This document shows positions 7,437-15,211 of a stretch of DNA of 35,969 bases, piece after piece. The notes beneath the pieces are model-generated. The model was not told the DNA's origin. It searched no databases and was given only the letters and a program-made list of their open reading frames with translations. The position numbers and the translations under genes were made by a program. The DNA is from Candidatus Methanoperedens sp. (GTDB lineage: Archaea > Halobacteriota > Methanosarcinia > Methanosarcinales > Methanoperedenaceae), in the NCBI GenBank assembly GCA_027460585.1, contig JAPZAP010000029.1:1-35969 (forward strand). The letters are read 5' to 3'. Each line of letters begins with the position of its first letter. Position 1 is the stretch's first letter.

Positions 7437-7886
7437 TTGACAACAATATATGATGTGCCCGCAGAGATGCTCATAAACAATGTGGCGCAGAAATTGAAAA
7501 CAGATGAAAAGGCAAAACCACCCGAATGGGCAGATTTTGTTAAGACAGGCGCTTATAAGGAACTTTCGCCAGATAACGCAGACTGGTGGTATGTTAGATG
7601 CGCATCAATCTTAAGGCGCGTCTATATCGATGGACCGGTCGGTGTATCAAGGCTTCGGAGTTTCTATGGCGGCAGGCACAGGAACGGAAATAAACCCATT
7701 CATTTTGCAAAAGGATCAGGCTCAATTGCACGAGAAGCATTACAGCAGCTTGAAAAAGCAGGCCTTGTGAAAAACCAGAAGACGGGCAGGATAATCTCTG
7801 CAGCAGGTCAGGCATTCATGGATAATTCAGCAAATGAAGTCAAAACCGAGATCGTGAAGACCAACCCGGCAATGGCAAAATATTAA
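7437..7886 (+). CDS. rps19e: 30S ribosomal protein S19e
   Basis: This 149-residue protein is a full-length S19e, an archaeal/eukaryotic small-subunit protein needed for 40S/30S maturation. Diagnostic segments are TIYDVPAEMLI, PPEWADFVKTGAYKEL, DWWYVRCASILRRVYIDGP, VGVSRLRSFYGG and the C-terminal REALQQLEKAGLV. The start is a TTG at 7437 preceded by GGAGG at 7426-7430, which fixes it despite the rare codon. PDCD5 follows 34 bases downstream, the usual archaeal order. Confidence 0.96.
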   Translation: MTTIYDVPAEMLINNVAQKLKTDEKAKPPEWADFVKTGAYKELSPDNADWWYVRCASILRRVYIDGPVGVSRLRSFYGGRHRNGNKPIHFAKGSGSIAREALQQLEKAGLVKNQKTGRIISAAGQAFMDNSANEVKTEIVKTNPAMAKY

Positions 7887-7920
7887 AATATATAGAATAT
7901 AAATACGGAAATCAATCGAT

Positions 7921-8259
7921 ATGGATGAGGATTTAGAAGAAATAAGAAGGCGTAAGCTGGAGCAATTGCAGCAGCAGCAATACAATGCCCAGGGACAGGC
8001 TGCACAGCAGGAGCAGGCTCGCGCTGAGTATGAGGCAAAAAAACAGGCTATCATGCGCCAAATCCTCACACCTGAAGCAAGGGAAAGATTGAACACTCTT
8101 AAGATGACAAAACCTGAGCTTGTGGCAAATGTGGAAGCACAGCTTGTGTCACTTGCACAGAGCGGAAGGCTTGCTTCAAAGATCGATGATGCAAAACTCA
8201 AGGCGCTGCTTCTTCAGCTTCAGCCCAAGAAGCATGAGATGCAGATCAAGCGGATGTGA
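7921..8259 (+). CDS. PDCD5-related DNA-binding protein
   Basis: A 112-residue, highly charged and helical protein of the archaeal PDCD5/TFAR19 family (DNA-binding protein in archaeal annotations). Family hallmarks are the N-terminal basic helix [13 protein letters not shown], a Gln-rich stretch, [38 protein letters not shown] split over two helices, and [11 protein letters not shown]. It is usually found directly after S19e, as here. In vivo role in archaea is unsettled; nucleic-acid binding is reported for family members. Its last 14 bases overlap the 3' end of the convergent cysS gene. Confidence 0.93.
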   Translation: MDEDLEEIRRRKLEQLQQQQYNAQGQAAQQEQARAEYEAKKQAIMRQILTPEARERLNTLKMTKPELVANVEAQLVSLAQSGRLASKIDDAKLKALLLQLQPKKHEMQIKRM

Positions 8260-9463
8260 ACAACTGCAATCCAAGTATAGAGTCAAAAATCCTGAATGAT
8301 TCCAGGATTTTTTCAGAGGATCTCTTATCTGGATTTATCTTCTTGACTTCCTCTGCAAACTCCTGCATAATTTTTATTGCTTTTCCTGTATTCAGGTTGT
8401 CATCCATCGCATTTTCAAACTGTTTTCTTGCTTTATTCACTATATTTTCGGCATTGTCTGTTCCATTGGTTATTTTAATACGTTCGATCAAAGCGCAAAT
8501 CCGGTCTATTTTTTCAGAGGCATCCTCAAGACCCAAAAGTGTGAAATTGAGCCTTCGCCTATAGCTCATGGTCAATAAAAGATACTTTATCGCCATCGGT
8601 TTATAGCCTTTTTCGACAAGATCACGGAGCGTGTAGAAATTACCCAATGATTTTGACATCTTCTTCCCGTCTACCATTAGATGCCTGCAGTGAAGCCAGT
8701 ATTTTGAAGGATTTAATCCAAAAACCGCGAAATTCTGGGCTATTACGTTCTCATGATGCGGAAAAATATTATCAACTCCTCCTACGTGTATATCAAAACG
8801 TGGGCCAAGATGCTTAGAACCCATGGCTGAGCATTCTATATGCCAGCCAGGCCTTCCCTTTCCAAGTTCTGTTTCCCAGAAAATATCACCATCCTCTTTT
8901 TCATATGATTTCCAGAGAGCAAAATCCGATATAATTGATGTGTCTTCACCCCATTCATCCCGTTTTATTTTCTTCTTTCCAACCTTGAGCTTTAAATGTG
9001 AGAGTTTTCCAAAATCCTTGAATTTAGATATATCATAATAAACAGAGCCATCTTTTCCCTGGTAAGCATAACCATTTTTCATCATCTTCTTTATTATATC
9101 GATTATCTCAGGTACATGTTCCGTAGCCTTTGGGAAGACATCAGCTGGCACAAGTTCCAGCAAATCCATATCTTCAAAAAAAACTTTTGAGTAATATTGC
9201 GTCAATTCCGATATTGTTTTTCCTTCTTTTCTAGCTATTACTATTGATTTATCCTCAATATCCGTGAGATTCATTACTCTTTTAACAATATATCCTTTGT
9301 ACCTCAAGTACCGCACAAGCACATCTTCAAATACGAAAGTCCTGAAATTCCCAATGTGAGCATACTGATAAACCGATGGGCCGCAGGTGTATATCCCCAC
9401 AACGTCCCCCAAAGGCTGGAATATTTCTTTTTGTCTGGAAAGGGTATTAAAAAGTTTCAGCAT
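8246..9463 (-). CDS. cysS: cysteinyl-tRNA synthetase, short C-terminus
   Basis: This class I aminoacyl-tRNA synthetase attaches Cys to tRNA-Cys. The HIGH-type motif is in [21 protein letters not shown] with the zinc-binding Cys at its start, [13 protein letters not shown] and the following [18 protein letters not shown] carry further zinc and active-site residues, and KMSKSLGNF is the KMSKS loop. I chose the ATG at 9463 ([12 protein letters not shown]), which begins at the family N-terminus and follows AGGCAGGT; a start at 9511 would add 16 unrelated residues. The product is about 405 residues, whereas typical CysRS is about 460-480: it stops after [13 protein letters not shown], lacking the small anticodon-binding end with its RWRRK-like tail. 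The 3' end overlaps PDCD5 by 14 bases. Confidence 0.92.
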   Translation of the reverse strand: MLKLFNTLSRQKEIFQPLGDVVGIYTCGPSVYQYAHIGNFRTFVFEDVLVRYLRYKGYIVKRVMNLTDIEDKSIVIARKEGKTISELTQYYSKVFFEDMDLLELVPADVFPKATEHVPEIIDIIKKMMKNGYAYQGKDGSVYYDISKFKDFGKLSHLKLKVGKKKIKRDEWGEDTSIISDFALWKSYEKEDGDIFWETELGKGRPGWHIECSAMGSKHLGPRFDIHVGGVDNIFPHHENVIAQNFAVFGLNPSKYWLHCRHLMVDGKKMSKSLGNFYTLRDLVEKGYKPMAIKYLLLTMSYRRRLNFTLLGLEDASEKIDRICALIERIKITNGTDNAENIVNKARKQFENAMDDNLNTGKAIKIMQEFAEEVKKINPDKRSSEKILESFRIFDSILGLQLFTSA

Positions 9464-9591
9464 TATAAACCTGCCTGAAATTTCATGTATTGGTTCAAAC
9501 ACAAACTCCAAAATTTTGACGAGAACAATTTTTCACCTTTATGTAGTATTTATTTTACGGAATAATAAAGCATATCCCCTCAATACATCGA

Positions 9592-9602
9592 AAGCTTAAT
9601 AT
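9592..9602 (+). promoter_or_regulatory. candidate TATA box of hdrED
   Basis: AAGCTTAATAT lies about 55-60 bases before the hdrE start, a distance that fits a transcript with a leader of roughly 30 bases containing GGAGG (9647-9651). The region 9512-9655 also has to hold the divergent cysS promoter, and other AT-rich words are present, so the assignment is tentative. Confidence 0.3.
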
Positions 9603-9655
9603 GACATCGATTCTTAGGGGAATGAAAGCCGTTACAGGCATAATAGGAGGATAAT

Positions 9656-10462
9656 ATGGCGACAGAAGGCCTTACAATATTAGGCAAAACAGTATTTGAT
9701 ACACTATTTATAGACTGGCGAATAATGGCTATTACAGCGATAATATCCATAATTCTGTTCATCGTAGGAATGTATATACAATTAGACAAATGGGGACGAG
9801 GCATCCCCGAAGGCGCAACAAAACCCATCGGCGCCTGGGGTGCACTTTCATTAATTATCAGCAGCATCTTTTCAAAGGGCATTGGGCATGCGCTTGAAGT
9901 ATTGGTTCTGGATGTTGCTTTCCAGAGGAGAACATACAGGCGCAGGAAGCTTGAATGGTTGATGCATATTTTGATATTCTGGGGATGGATCGGGTTATTA
10001 ATATTGACAATCGTTGCGGCAGCTGCCGAGTTTGCCGGGCCTTTCCTTTTCAATAAGGACTATGTTTACTTTGTAGGTGTCTGGAAATCCCTTGAACTGC
10101 CAAATAACATTTTTGGTTATATGCTGGTTCTGGGTATAGTTATAGCAATTTTAAGAAGACTTCTTTCAAAAGGCAAGGATGTTCAGGCAAGAAATGCGGA
10201 CATTGACTGGATATTGATCATCGGTTTACTTATTGTTGTGGTCACCGGGTTTTATGCACAGGACATTCGAATTGGTTCCGGGGTTCAAAGAGAGCTCATT
10301 TCAACGTATGTAGCCACAGCTCCAGGATTCTTTGATAACGCAACCGTAATGTTCCACGAAGTCTTCACACTGCTTTTCTGTGTTGCATATTTGCCTTTCA
10401 GCAAGTATTTCCACATGATAACAGCACCATTGACCATCCTTGTTAATCACGGAGGCGAATAA
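9656..10462 (+). CDS. hdrE: heterodisulfide reductase membrane subunit HdrE (cytochrome b)
   Basis: HdrE is the b-type cytochrome that takes electrons from the methanophenazine pool to HdrD for CoM-S-S-CoB reduction, or accepts them in the reverse direction. The 268-residue protein has five to six hydrophobic helices (about 24-42, 58-72, 103-126, 144-166, 185-203, 230-258) with His residues in helices suitable as heme ligands (H78, H104, H234, H252). The region [20 protein letters not shown] matches the HdrE/NarI-like group. A strong GGAGG precedes the ATG. hdrD follows after one base with its own GGAGG, the standard hdrED operon of Methanosarcinales and ANME-2 archaea. Confidence 0.95.
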   Translation: MATEGLTILGKTVFDTLFIDWRIMAITAIISIILFIVGMYIQLDKWGRGIPEGATKPIGAWGALSLIISSIFSKGIGHALEVLVLDVAFQRRTYRRRKLEWLMHILIFWGWIGLLILTIVAAAAEFAGPFLFNKDYVYFVGVWKSLELPNNIFGYMLVLGIVIAILRRLLSKGKDVQARNADIDWILIIGLLIVVVTGFYAQDIRIGSGVQRELISTYVATAPGFFDNATVMFHEVFTLLFCVAYLPFSKYFHMITAPLTILVNHGGE

Positions 10463-10463
10463 C

Positions 10464-12005
10464 ATGGCTAAACAAAAACCCTCATTAAATACGGTTAATT
10501 TCAGCGCTACGCAGTTAATGGAATTTGACGCATGTACCCGGTGCGGCGAATGTGTCAAGTACTGCCCAACATATGATGCAAGAGATAAGAACCAGGATAT
10601 TGAACCCAGGGATAAGATCCTGAGATGGCGGGATTTTATGACCAAAAGTTATGGTCTGAAGGCAAGGCTCTTTGGTCCTGAGATTATCCCACCTGAAGAG
10701 ATAAAAAAATTCACGGATGATCTTTATAATTGTACAACATGCGGCATGTGCGGAACGGTATGTCCTGCCGGCATCAACACTATTGAACTCTGGGAATCAA
10801 CCAGAGCGAACCTTGTTAAGTACGGAACAGGTCCATATGGCAAACAGAGCCTTTTCCCCAAACTTATTGAGGAAGGGCACAATCCTTATATGAAGCAGCA
10901 GAAAGACCGCCTTGCCTGGATGACCCCGGATATCAAGATCGCAGAAAAATCTGATATTGCATATTTCATAGGATGCACGGCAGGATACAACCAGCAGGTT
11001 CTTGGAGTTAGCACAGCGAGAATATTGAACAAACTCAATGTTCCTTTCATGGTTCTGGGCGAGGATGAATGGTGTTGCAGTTCAGCACTTATCAGGACTG
11101 GTCAACAGCATATAAATGATACCCCGAAGAAAGCTGCAATCCATAATGTTGAAGCCTTGAAGGCAAAAGGAGCAAAGCGAGTAATATTTGCATGCGCCGG
11201 GTGTTTCAGGGCAGCAAAGATCGATTGGCCCCGTGCGTATGGAAAAGCGCTTCCATTTGAAGCTATCCACATGTCACAGTTCCTTGCAGAACAAGTTGAT
11301 GCGGGAAAGATAAAGTGGGAAAAGAGTCTTAACAAGACGGTTACTTATCATGACCCGTGCCACCTTGGAAGACACGTTGGCGTATTCGAAGAGCCCAGGA
11401 AAGTCATAAAGAGTATGCCGGGCATTAAACTTGTGGAAATGAAACGAAACCGCAAGGAACAGAGATGTTGCGGCGCCGGCGGAGGCGTAAAAGCAGGTAT
11501 ACCTGACCTTGCTCTTGGCGTAGCCAAAGGAAGAATGAATGACGCAAAAGAAACAGGCGCAGAAGCATTGATCAGTACTTGCCCATTCTGCAGGCGTAAC
11601 CTGCTTGACGGAAGGGATGAACTCAAACTGGATATGAGCGTGGACGACCTTGTAGTACTGACCGCTAATCTCATGGGTTTGAGCACAGATGTAAAGGCAC
11701 CTGCACCAGGCGCTCCAAAGGAATCCATAAGCGACATGTTCAGGACGCAGACGATCCCGCCAAAGCCGCCAGCAGAACCAAAGAAAGAAGAGCCAAAGGC
11801 TGCAGCAGCACCAGCAGCGCCAGCACCAAAGGCTGAAGCACCGAAAGCTCCAGCAGCACCGAAGACTGAAGCACCGAAAGTTAAGGCAACACCAGCACCA
11901 AAGACTGAGGCGCCAAAAGCTAAGGCAACACCAGCACCAAAAACTGAAGCGCCAAAAGCGCCAGCCAAAGAGGCTGCAAAGACTCCGGCGGCAAATAAGA
12001 AGTAG
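10464..12005 (+). CDS. hdrD: heterodisulfide reductase catalytic subunit HdrD with Ala/Pro/Lys tail
   Basis: HdrD reduces the CoM-S-S-CoB heterodisulfide. Two 4Fe-4S motifs are C24-x2-C27-x2-C30-x3-C34 and C90-x2-C93-x2-C96-x3-C100. Two CCG domains follow: C171, C204-C205, C244-x2-C247; and C299, C335-C336, C373-x2-C376, the ligands for the unusual catalytic cluster. The core ends near residue 410, the usual HdrD length. Residues 411-513 are an extra low-complexity tail of Ala, Pro, Lys, Thr and Glu with a 13-residue repeat (KTEAPKxKATPAP). The ATG at 10464 after GGAGG (10451-10455) is preferred to an upstream ATG at 10440 inside hdrE. A terminator hairpin overlaps the stop. Confidence 0.96.
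   Translation: MAKQKPSLNTVNFSATQLMEFDACTRCGECVKYCPTYDARDKNQDIEPRDKILRWRDFMTKSYGLKARLFGPEIIPPEEIKKFTDDLYNCTTCGMCGTVCPAGINTIELWESTRANLVKYGTGPYGKQSLFPKLIEEGHNPYMKQQKDRLAWMTPDIKIAEKSDIAYFIGCTAGYNQQVLGVSTARILNKLNVPFMVLGEDEWCCSSALIRTGQQHINDTPKKAAIHNVEALKAKGAKRVIFACAGCFRAAKIDWPRAYGKALPFEAIHMSQFLAEQVDAGKIKWEKSLNKTVTYHDPCHLGRHVGVFEEPRKVIKSMPGIKLVEMKRNRKEQRCCGAGGGVKAGIPDLALGVAKGRMNDAKETGAEALISTCPFCRRNLLDGRDELKLDMSVDDLVVLTANLMGLSTDVKAPAPGAPKESISDMFRTQTIPPKPPAEPKKEEPKAAAAPAAPAPKAEAPKAPAAPKTEAPKVKATPAPKTEAPKAKATPAPKTEAPKAPAKEAAKTPAANKK
11862..11978 (+). repeat. 39-bp tandem repeat encoding the HdrD tail
   Basis: Three copies of a 39-base unit start at 11862, 11901 and 11940; the last is complete only in its first half. 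Each encodes KTEAPK followed by a variable residue and KATPAP. Copies differ at a few third positions, so they are not from very recent slippage. The upstream part of the tail (from about 11694) is similar in composition but less regular. Confidence 0.75.
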
Positions 12006-12022
12006 GCATTGCCTACTTTTTT
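12001..12022 (+). terminator. terminator hairpin of hdrED
   Basis: AGTAGGC and GCCTACT form a perfect 7-base stem with a 3-base loop, followed at once by six T residues (12017-12022) and further T-rich DNA. The stem includes the hdrD stop codon. The structure closely resembles an intrinsic terminator and ends the hdrED transcript. Confidence 0.7.
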
Positions 12023-12102
12023 CATTTTTATTAATTTTTTTAATTAACTGTCGCACCTGACGATGGAATTATTGCTATCTAAAGCAATTTCAAGGAGAAG
12101 AT

Positions 12103-12594
12103 TTGGATCTAACACAACTTCTATCTGAACATAAAGAATCTTTCAAACAGAAATTCATTGAAGCCCTGGCACGAAAAAATTCAATGACAGTAGATAAGGC
12201 AAGAAAAGATTTAAAAGATTTTATTGACCAGTTCGTGGATGAGAAATATGTGAAGATTTCGAAGGTCATTGAAAGGATATATGATATTGAAAAACCTGTT
12301 ATCCTGAATATCAGGCGCGACAGGATGCGTGAAGATAAATGCAAGATATGCGAAGGCAATGAACCAAATATACACGCGATCGAAAAAAAATACGGCAGCA
12401 TGATAGAGATATTTGAGGTCATTGAGGACAGGCCTGAAGGTGCGCTTTACCAGATAATCTTCCATGAAGAAGCGGAAGAAAAAAAACTCCCTCTTACGGC
12501 TGTGATCAATAAAGGAGAACTGATAAAGTTCTGGGCAGGAAAAACCGTGGATTCAGCCGTGTATGAGCAATATATTAAGAAATGCCTTCCATAA
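12103..12594 (+). CDS. thioredoxin-fold-like protein with CKIC motif
   Basis: A 163-residue soluble protein. Residues 1-60 are charged and helical. Residues 65-163 look thioredoxin-like: a strand (PVILNIRR), a C80-K-I-C83 pair, a helix (NEPNIHAIEKKYG), strands IEIFEVIED and LYQIIFHE, then KLPLTAVINKGELIKFWAG, where P130 sits like the cis-Pro and the last strand carries the familiar FWAG ending. One more Cys lies near the end (C161). A disulfide or metal-linked redox role is likely but the family is not one I can name. The start is a TTG at 12103 after AAGGAGA (12092-12098). It precedes a zinc-ribbon gene and may share its transcript. Confidence 0.72.
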   Translation: MDLTQLLSEHKESFKQKFIEALARKNSMTVDKARKDLKDFIDQFVDEKYVKISKVIERIYDIEKPVILNIRRDRMREDKCKICEGNEPNIHAIEKKYGSMIEIFEVIEDRPEGALYQIIFHEEAEEKKLPLTAVINKGELIKFWAGKTVDSAVYEQYIKKCLP

Positions 12595-12647
12595 GATTAA
12601 TATAAGAACAGGATTAAACATGAACAATTATTACGGAGGTGAAAAGC

Positions 12648-12809
12648 ATGTGCAGTGTAGGTGATACATTCGGTAGTATCGAGATCCCGCAATTTGAATC
12701 GAAATTATACAAATGCGATGATTGCAAAAATGAGTTTAAGGGCATAGGTAAAAAAGTGGTCTGCCCAGCTTGTATGTCAAAAAAAGTAGCTCTTATTAAC
12801 AACGAATAA
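12648..12809 (+). CDS. 53-residue zinc-ribbon protein
   Basis: A short gene easily missed by length cut-offs. ATG at 12648 follows a strong GGAGGT (12635-12640) at good spacing, and the frame ends at TAA 12807-12809. The product has C23-x2-C26 (YKCDDCKNEF) and C39-x2-C42 (VVCPACMSKK), the four ligands of a zinc ribbon or rubredoxin-like knuckle pair, plus C2. The stop overlaps the next start (TAATG), so it is coupled to the 12809 gene. A role as small metal-binding adaptor or transcription-related zinc ribbon is inference; the coding nature is well supported by RBS, Cys spacing and overlap. Confidence 0.82.
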   Translation: MCSVGDTFGSIEIPQFESKLYKCDDCKNEFKGIGKKVVCPACMSKKVALINNE

Positions 12810-13273
12810 TGATCCAATTAAATAGCGATGAAATGCTCCTTGTCCGGGGAAAAGAAGGTACCCTTGGTATTGTCAAAGTAGGAGAAAATAAGCAATTTTT
12901 TCTTGAAACAGATACCGAGGAAATAATCCTGGCACTTGAGCCTGAAGATTTGCTTGTGGCTTCTGGTTTCGGGATCGACCAGACCATTATAAATGGCTTA
13001 AAATGTGTTTTGTATATGATACGTGTTGTGGGCTCACCCTTCATCGCCCTCCCGAAGAAGCATCCTGCATCAAAACGCCTCAAGATCGTGGTTTCAGCAG
13101 GGGACAGGATACGCCTCAGCTGCACCATTAAGCCTGGAACCCATCCAGAACAGGATATATTATGCGGCGCCGGTGAGTTTGATGGCGTGGAGATATCGGG
13201 GGTTGAAGGTGGAGTTGAGTTTAAGAATCTCAAGATTGATAATTTTGAGACAATTCCTTTTGAGATAAATTAA
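12809..13273 (+). CDS. hypothetical soluble protein
   Basis: A 154-residue protein of mainly beta character without signal peptide, membrane helix or recognisable catalytic motif. Segments include EMLLVRGKEGTLGIVKVGEN, a central RVVGSPFIALPKKHPASKRL, and the acidic, Gly-rich EFDGVEISGVEGGVEFKNL. It begins inside the stop codon of the zinc-ribbon gene, so the two are very likely made together and may form a complex. I do not recognise the family. Its end is followed by a 360-base gene-free stretch. Confidence 0.75.
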   Translation: MIQLNSDEMLLVRGKEGTLGIVKVGENKQFFLETDTEEIILALEPEDLLVASGFGIDQTIINGLKCVLYMIRVVGSPFIALPKKHPASKRLKIVVSAGDRIRLSCTIKPGTHPEQDILCGAGEFDGVEISGVEGGVEFKNLKIDNFETIPFEIN

Positions 13274-13633
13274 CAGCTATAGCATAGTTCATAAATATCT
13301 GTAATTTATGAACAATTAGCCGCAGATGAACGCCAGATGGACTGTAATAGAACACGGATTGCACGGATGACGCAGATGCACACGGATCCGTGAATATCCG
13401 CGCAATCCGCGTCATCCGTGTTCTAAATCGTTGTTGTTGTATTTGTTCGTAAAATGTCGTCCAGATTACTGTTTGCTCTTACGGTCAGTTTCGAACTTCA
13501 CTATAACTCGTACGAACTCTAAACGAACTCACGGTATCGGGGTTTGCTGCAGTTCGCATTAGTTCTTGTTTTTTTTTATGAAAAACAGGTGTCCGATGTC
13601 ACCAGTTCAGATGACCGCAGGCAAAGTCTTGGT
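13274..13633. other. 360-base gene-free stretch with repeat remnants
   Basis: No plausible gene is visible. The left half (13318-13424) holds words such as CCGCAGATGAACGC and GCGTCATCCGTGTTC that belong to the dispersed 'CGGATGAACGCAGAT' type of intergenic repeat, arranged as an imperfect inverted repeat. The right half contains CGAACT three times within 13490-13530 and a T-run at 13569-13577. It is where a + strand operon meets a - strand operon, so transcription from both sides ends here. Confidence 0.6.
13349..13424. repeat. imperfect inverted repeat with perfect 11-base ends
   Basis: AGAACACGGAT at 13349-13359 is the exact reverse complement of ATCCGTGTTCT at 13414-13424. Between them are more inverted words, including the perfect palindrome CACGGATCCGTG (13381-13392). 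The RNA could fold into a long hairpin acting as a bidirectional terminator between the converging operons. Confidence 0.65.
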
Positions 13634-13972
13634 CTACCCTTTCACAGCCTGCCTTAAAGCTTCGATAGATGGCGGCGCTCCCGTGAACGCTTTTTTGCGG
13701 TTGATGAATACCATAGGGACAGCTTTTACCCCATAAAGTGCAGCTTTTGCAAAACCCTGCGGCGTGGCCGTTGATACTTCAAAGACATGTAATCCCGGCA
13801 TCTGGGCGGCGAGTTCCCGCGCCATCGAAAGCGCCATCGGGCAGTGTGGACATGTGGGTGATGTAAAAACCTCGATCACGGTCTTAGGTTTTGGCGTTAA
13901 AATTTCCTGCTGGCGCTTCATCAATTCTTCAAGCTTTTTCTTTTTTATATTTGCAAGTTCATCTTCTACCAT
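13634..13972 (-). CDS. thioredoxin/glutaredoxin-like protein with CPHC active site
   Basis: A 112-residue protein with a 25-residue charged N-terminal helix followed by a compact thioredoxin-like domain: strand VIEVFTSPT, active site C41-P-H-C44, helix MARELAAQMPG, strand LHVFEVS, and the cis-Pro loop KAVPMVFINRK (P86). The CPHC dipeptide is the DsbA/peroxiredoxin-reductase style and suggests a fairly oxidising or protein-disulfide role, but there is no signal peptide so it acts in the cytoplasm. The N-terminal helix resembles that of the PDCD5 protein in this window. Start ATG at 13972 with the membrane protein gene lying 15 bases upstream, so they are probably co-transcribed. Confidence 0.85.
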   Translation of the reverse strand: MVEDELANIKKKKLEELMKRQQEILTPKPKTVIEVFTSPTCPHCPMALSMARELAAQMPGLHVFEVSTATPQGFAKAALYGVKAVPMVFINRKKAFTGAPPSIEALRQAVKG

Positions 13973-13987
13973 ATTATCTCTACATTG

Positions 13988-14398
13988 CTATTTTCTCTTT
14001 ATTAATGTGATCCCCGTTACAATACTTATCAAGCCTGCAGGTAATCCGAATATGAATGAAAGTGTCAGGATCGACCCTCCGATAATAAGACCAATAACAG
14101 AAGAAAAATTCATTATAAATATAAACAGCATTAAAGGAAACACGATAAATTCAGCCCCCAATCCAATAAAAGTCCATCCCAGCACTTTTGTTTCATCGGG
14201 AAGACGATTCATTTTTCCTGACAGCAAAGGTATTGAAAGTAATGAGAGAATAAGAATCAAACCCAGAATGATCTTCTGTACAGGAAAAGAAAAATACGAA
14301 ACCTGGGGCGCGGTCAGAAGGATAAGAAGAATGCTCAAACCAGATGCCAGTACGACCGCGCATCCGGCGCAGAGTATTGTTTTTCTTTTTAGTTCCAT
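13988..14398 (-). CDS. hypothetical membrane protein, four TM helices
   Basis: A 136-residue hydrophobic protein with helices at about 8-28, 40-60, 72-98 and 104-132 and short basic ends (MELKRK at the start, IKRK at the end). The second loop contains PDETKVLGWT. It precedes the CPHC thioredoxin-like gene on the same strand and could be its membrane partner, by analogy with thiol transport systems, although no conserved Cys pair is present beyond C10 and C13 in the first helix. I do not recognise the family. A 36-base copy of its 5' end occurs at 33964-33999. Confidence 0.72.
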   Translation of the reverse strand: MELKRKTILCAGCAVVLASGLSILLILLTAPQVSYFSFPVQKIILGLILILSLLSIPLLSGKMNRLPDETKVLGWTFIGLGAEFIVFPLMLFIFIMNFSSVIGLIIGGSILTLSFIFGLPAGLISIVTGITLIKRK

Positions 14399-14440
14399 GT
14401 CAGTTGTTGAACTAATATTATGTTACACAACTATAAAAGG

Positions 14441-14503
14441 CTCAAGGTAAGCGCTAATAGTCGCTGCTATCCGGGCGAGTTTTTGACAAAAACTTACCTT
14501 GAG
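14441..14503. repeat. 11-base perfect inverted repeat between two - strand genes
   Basis: CTCAAGGTAAG (14441-14451) and CTTACCTTGAG (14493-14503) are perfect reverse complements separated by 41 bases. The right arm covers the stop codon of the coiled-coil gene. A hairpin after the coiled-coil gene could end its transcript; the arms also look like short terminal repeats, but the 41-base interior codes for nothing. Confidence 0.6.
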
Positions 14504-15207
14504 TTCTTGATCATAATCCCGATTGTTTCTTCCTCTTTTGGCCTGATTTTATCAGCAATATCCAATAACCCTAATTCCTTATCCAGATCTAAAATCAACA
14601 TCTCAAGGCGAATAGCATTCTGCTTTTCCGTTTCATATTTTTCACTTGCTTCATGGTACCTGTTGCTGATTTCCTCGAAATTATTCTTTAAAGTTTTTGC
14701 TGACGCCTCAAGCTCTCGGATTAGAGATGTTTTCTTTTCAATTTCTTCCTTGTGTTCTCCAGGAATCCCCTGTCCTTTACTGAGTTCCCTTTCCAGGTTT
14801 GAAACCTTCTCCCGTTCTTTATCAAGTTGAATGGAAACTTCCTGGGCCCTAACTCTTTCTTTCTGGTACATCAGTCTGAGATCCTCAAGCTCGGCATTTA
14901 GTTTATTTGCAGATTCCTCATATGCCCTCACTATCTCCTGATATCTATGGACCTCTTTCTTCAATCCCTCAATAATTTCTTCCTGATGCTTGTCTGGAAT
15001 GTATGTTACTTCGGAATGTTTCTTCTGTTCCTTGATTATCTCCTGTTGCTTTTCAATCAGCTTATGCAATTCCAAAATCGTTTTCTGCTTTTCTTCAAGT
15101 TCCCTTTTAGTTTTATTTACAATGTTTTCGTATGATTGTTTTTCAGAAACCTCTACTGTGGAAGGCTTTTTTTTCAACAAAGAACTAATCCAGGTTCTAA
15201 AAGACAT
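14494..15207 (-). CDS. long coiled-coil protein
   Basis: A 237-residue cytoplasmic protein that is almost entirely coiled coil from about residue 22 to 205, rich in Glu, Lys, Gln and Leu with heptad spacing. Residues 1-15 (MSFRTWISSLLKKKP) form a short amphipathic basic helix that could bind membrane, and the C-terminal 30 residues (DKELGLLDIADKIRPKEEET) look like a small globular cap. No enzymatic motif is present. It lies four bases downstream of the helical-repeat gene ending at 15212, in one three-gene - strand operon, which suggests that the helical repeats and this rod form a structural complex. Function unknown. Confidence 0.75.
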   Translation of the reverse strand: MSFRTWISSLLKKKPSTVEVSEKQSYENIVNKTKRELEEKQKTILELHKLIEKQQEIIKEQKKHSEVTYIPDKHQEEIIEGLKKEVHRYQEIVRAYEESANKLNAELEDLRLMYQKERVRAQEVSIQLDKEREKVSNLERELSKGQGIPGEHKEEIEKKTSLIRELEASAKTLKNNFEEISNRYHEASEKYETEKQNAIRLEMLILDLDKELGLLDIADKIRPKEEETIGIMIKNSR

Positions 15208-15211
15208 TAAT

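Noticed and set aside
9464-9511. Longer cysS start at 9511
   Set aside because: The added residues do not match the CysRS N-terminus, and the ATG at 9463 has AGGCAGGT at suitable spacing.
13440-13633. Three CGAACT words as an operator array or attachment site
   Set aside because: Spacing is irregular and there is no integrase, tRNA gene or promoter beside them.
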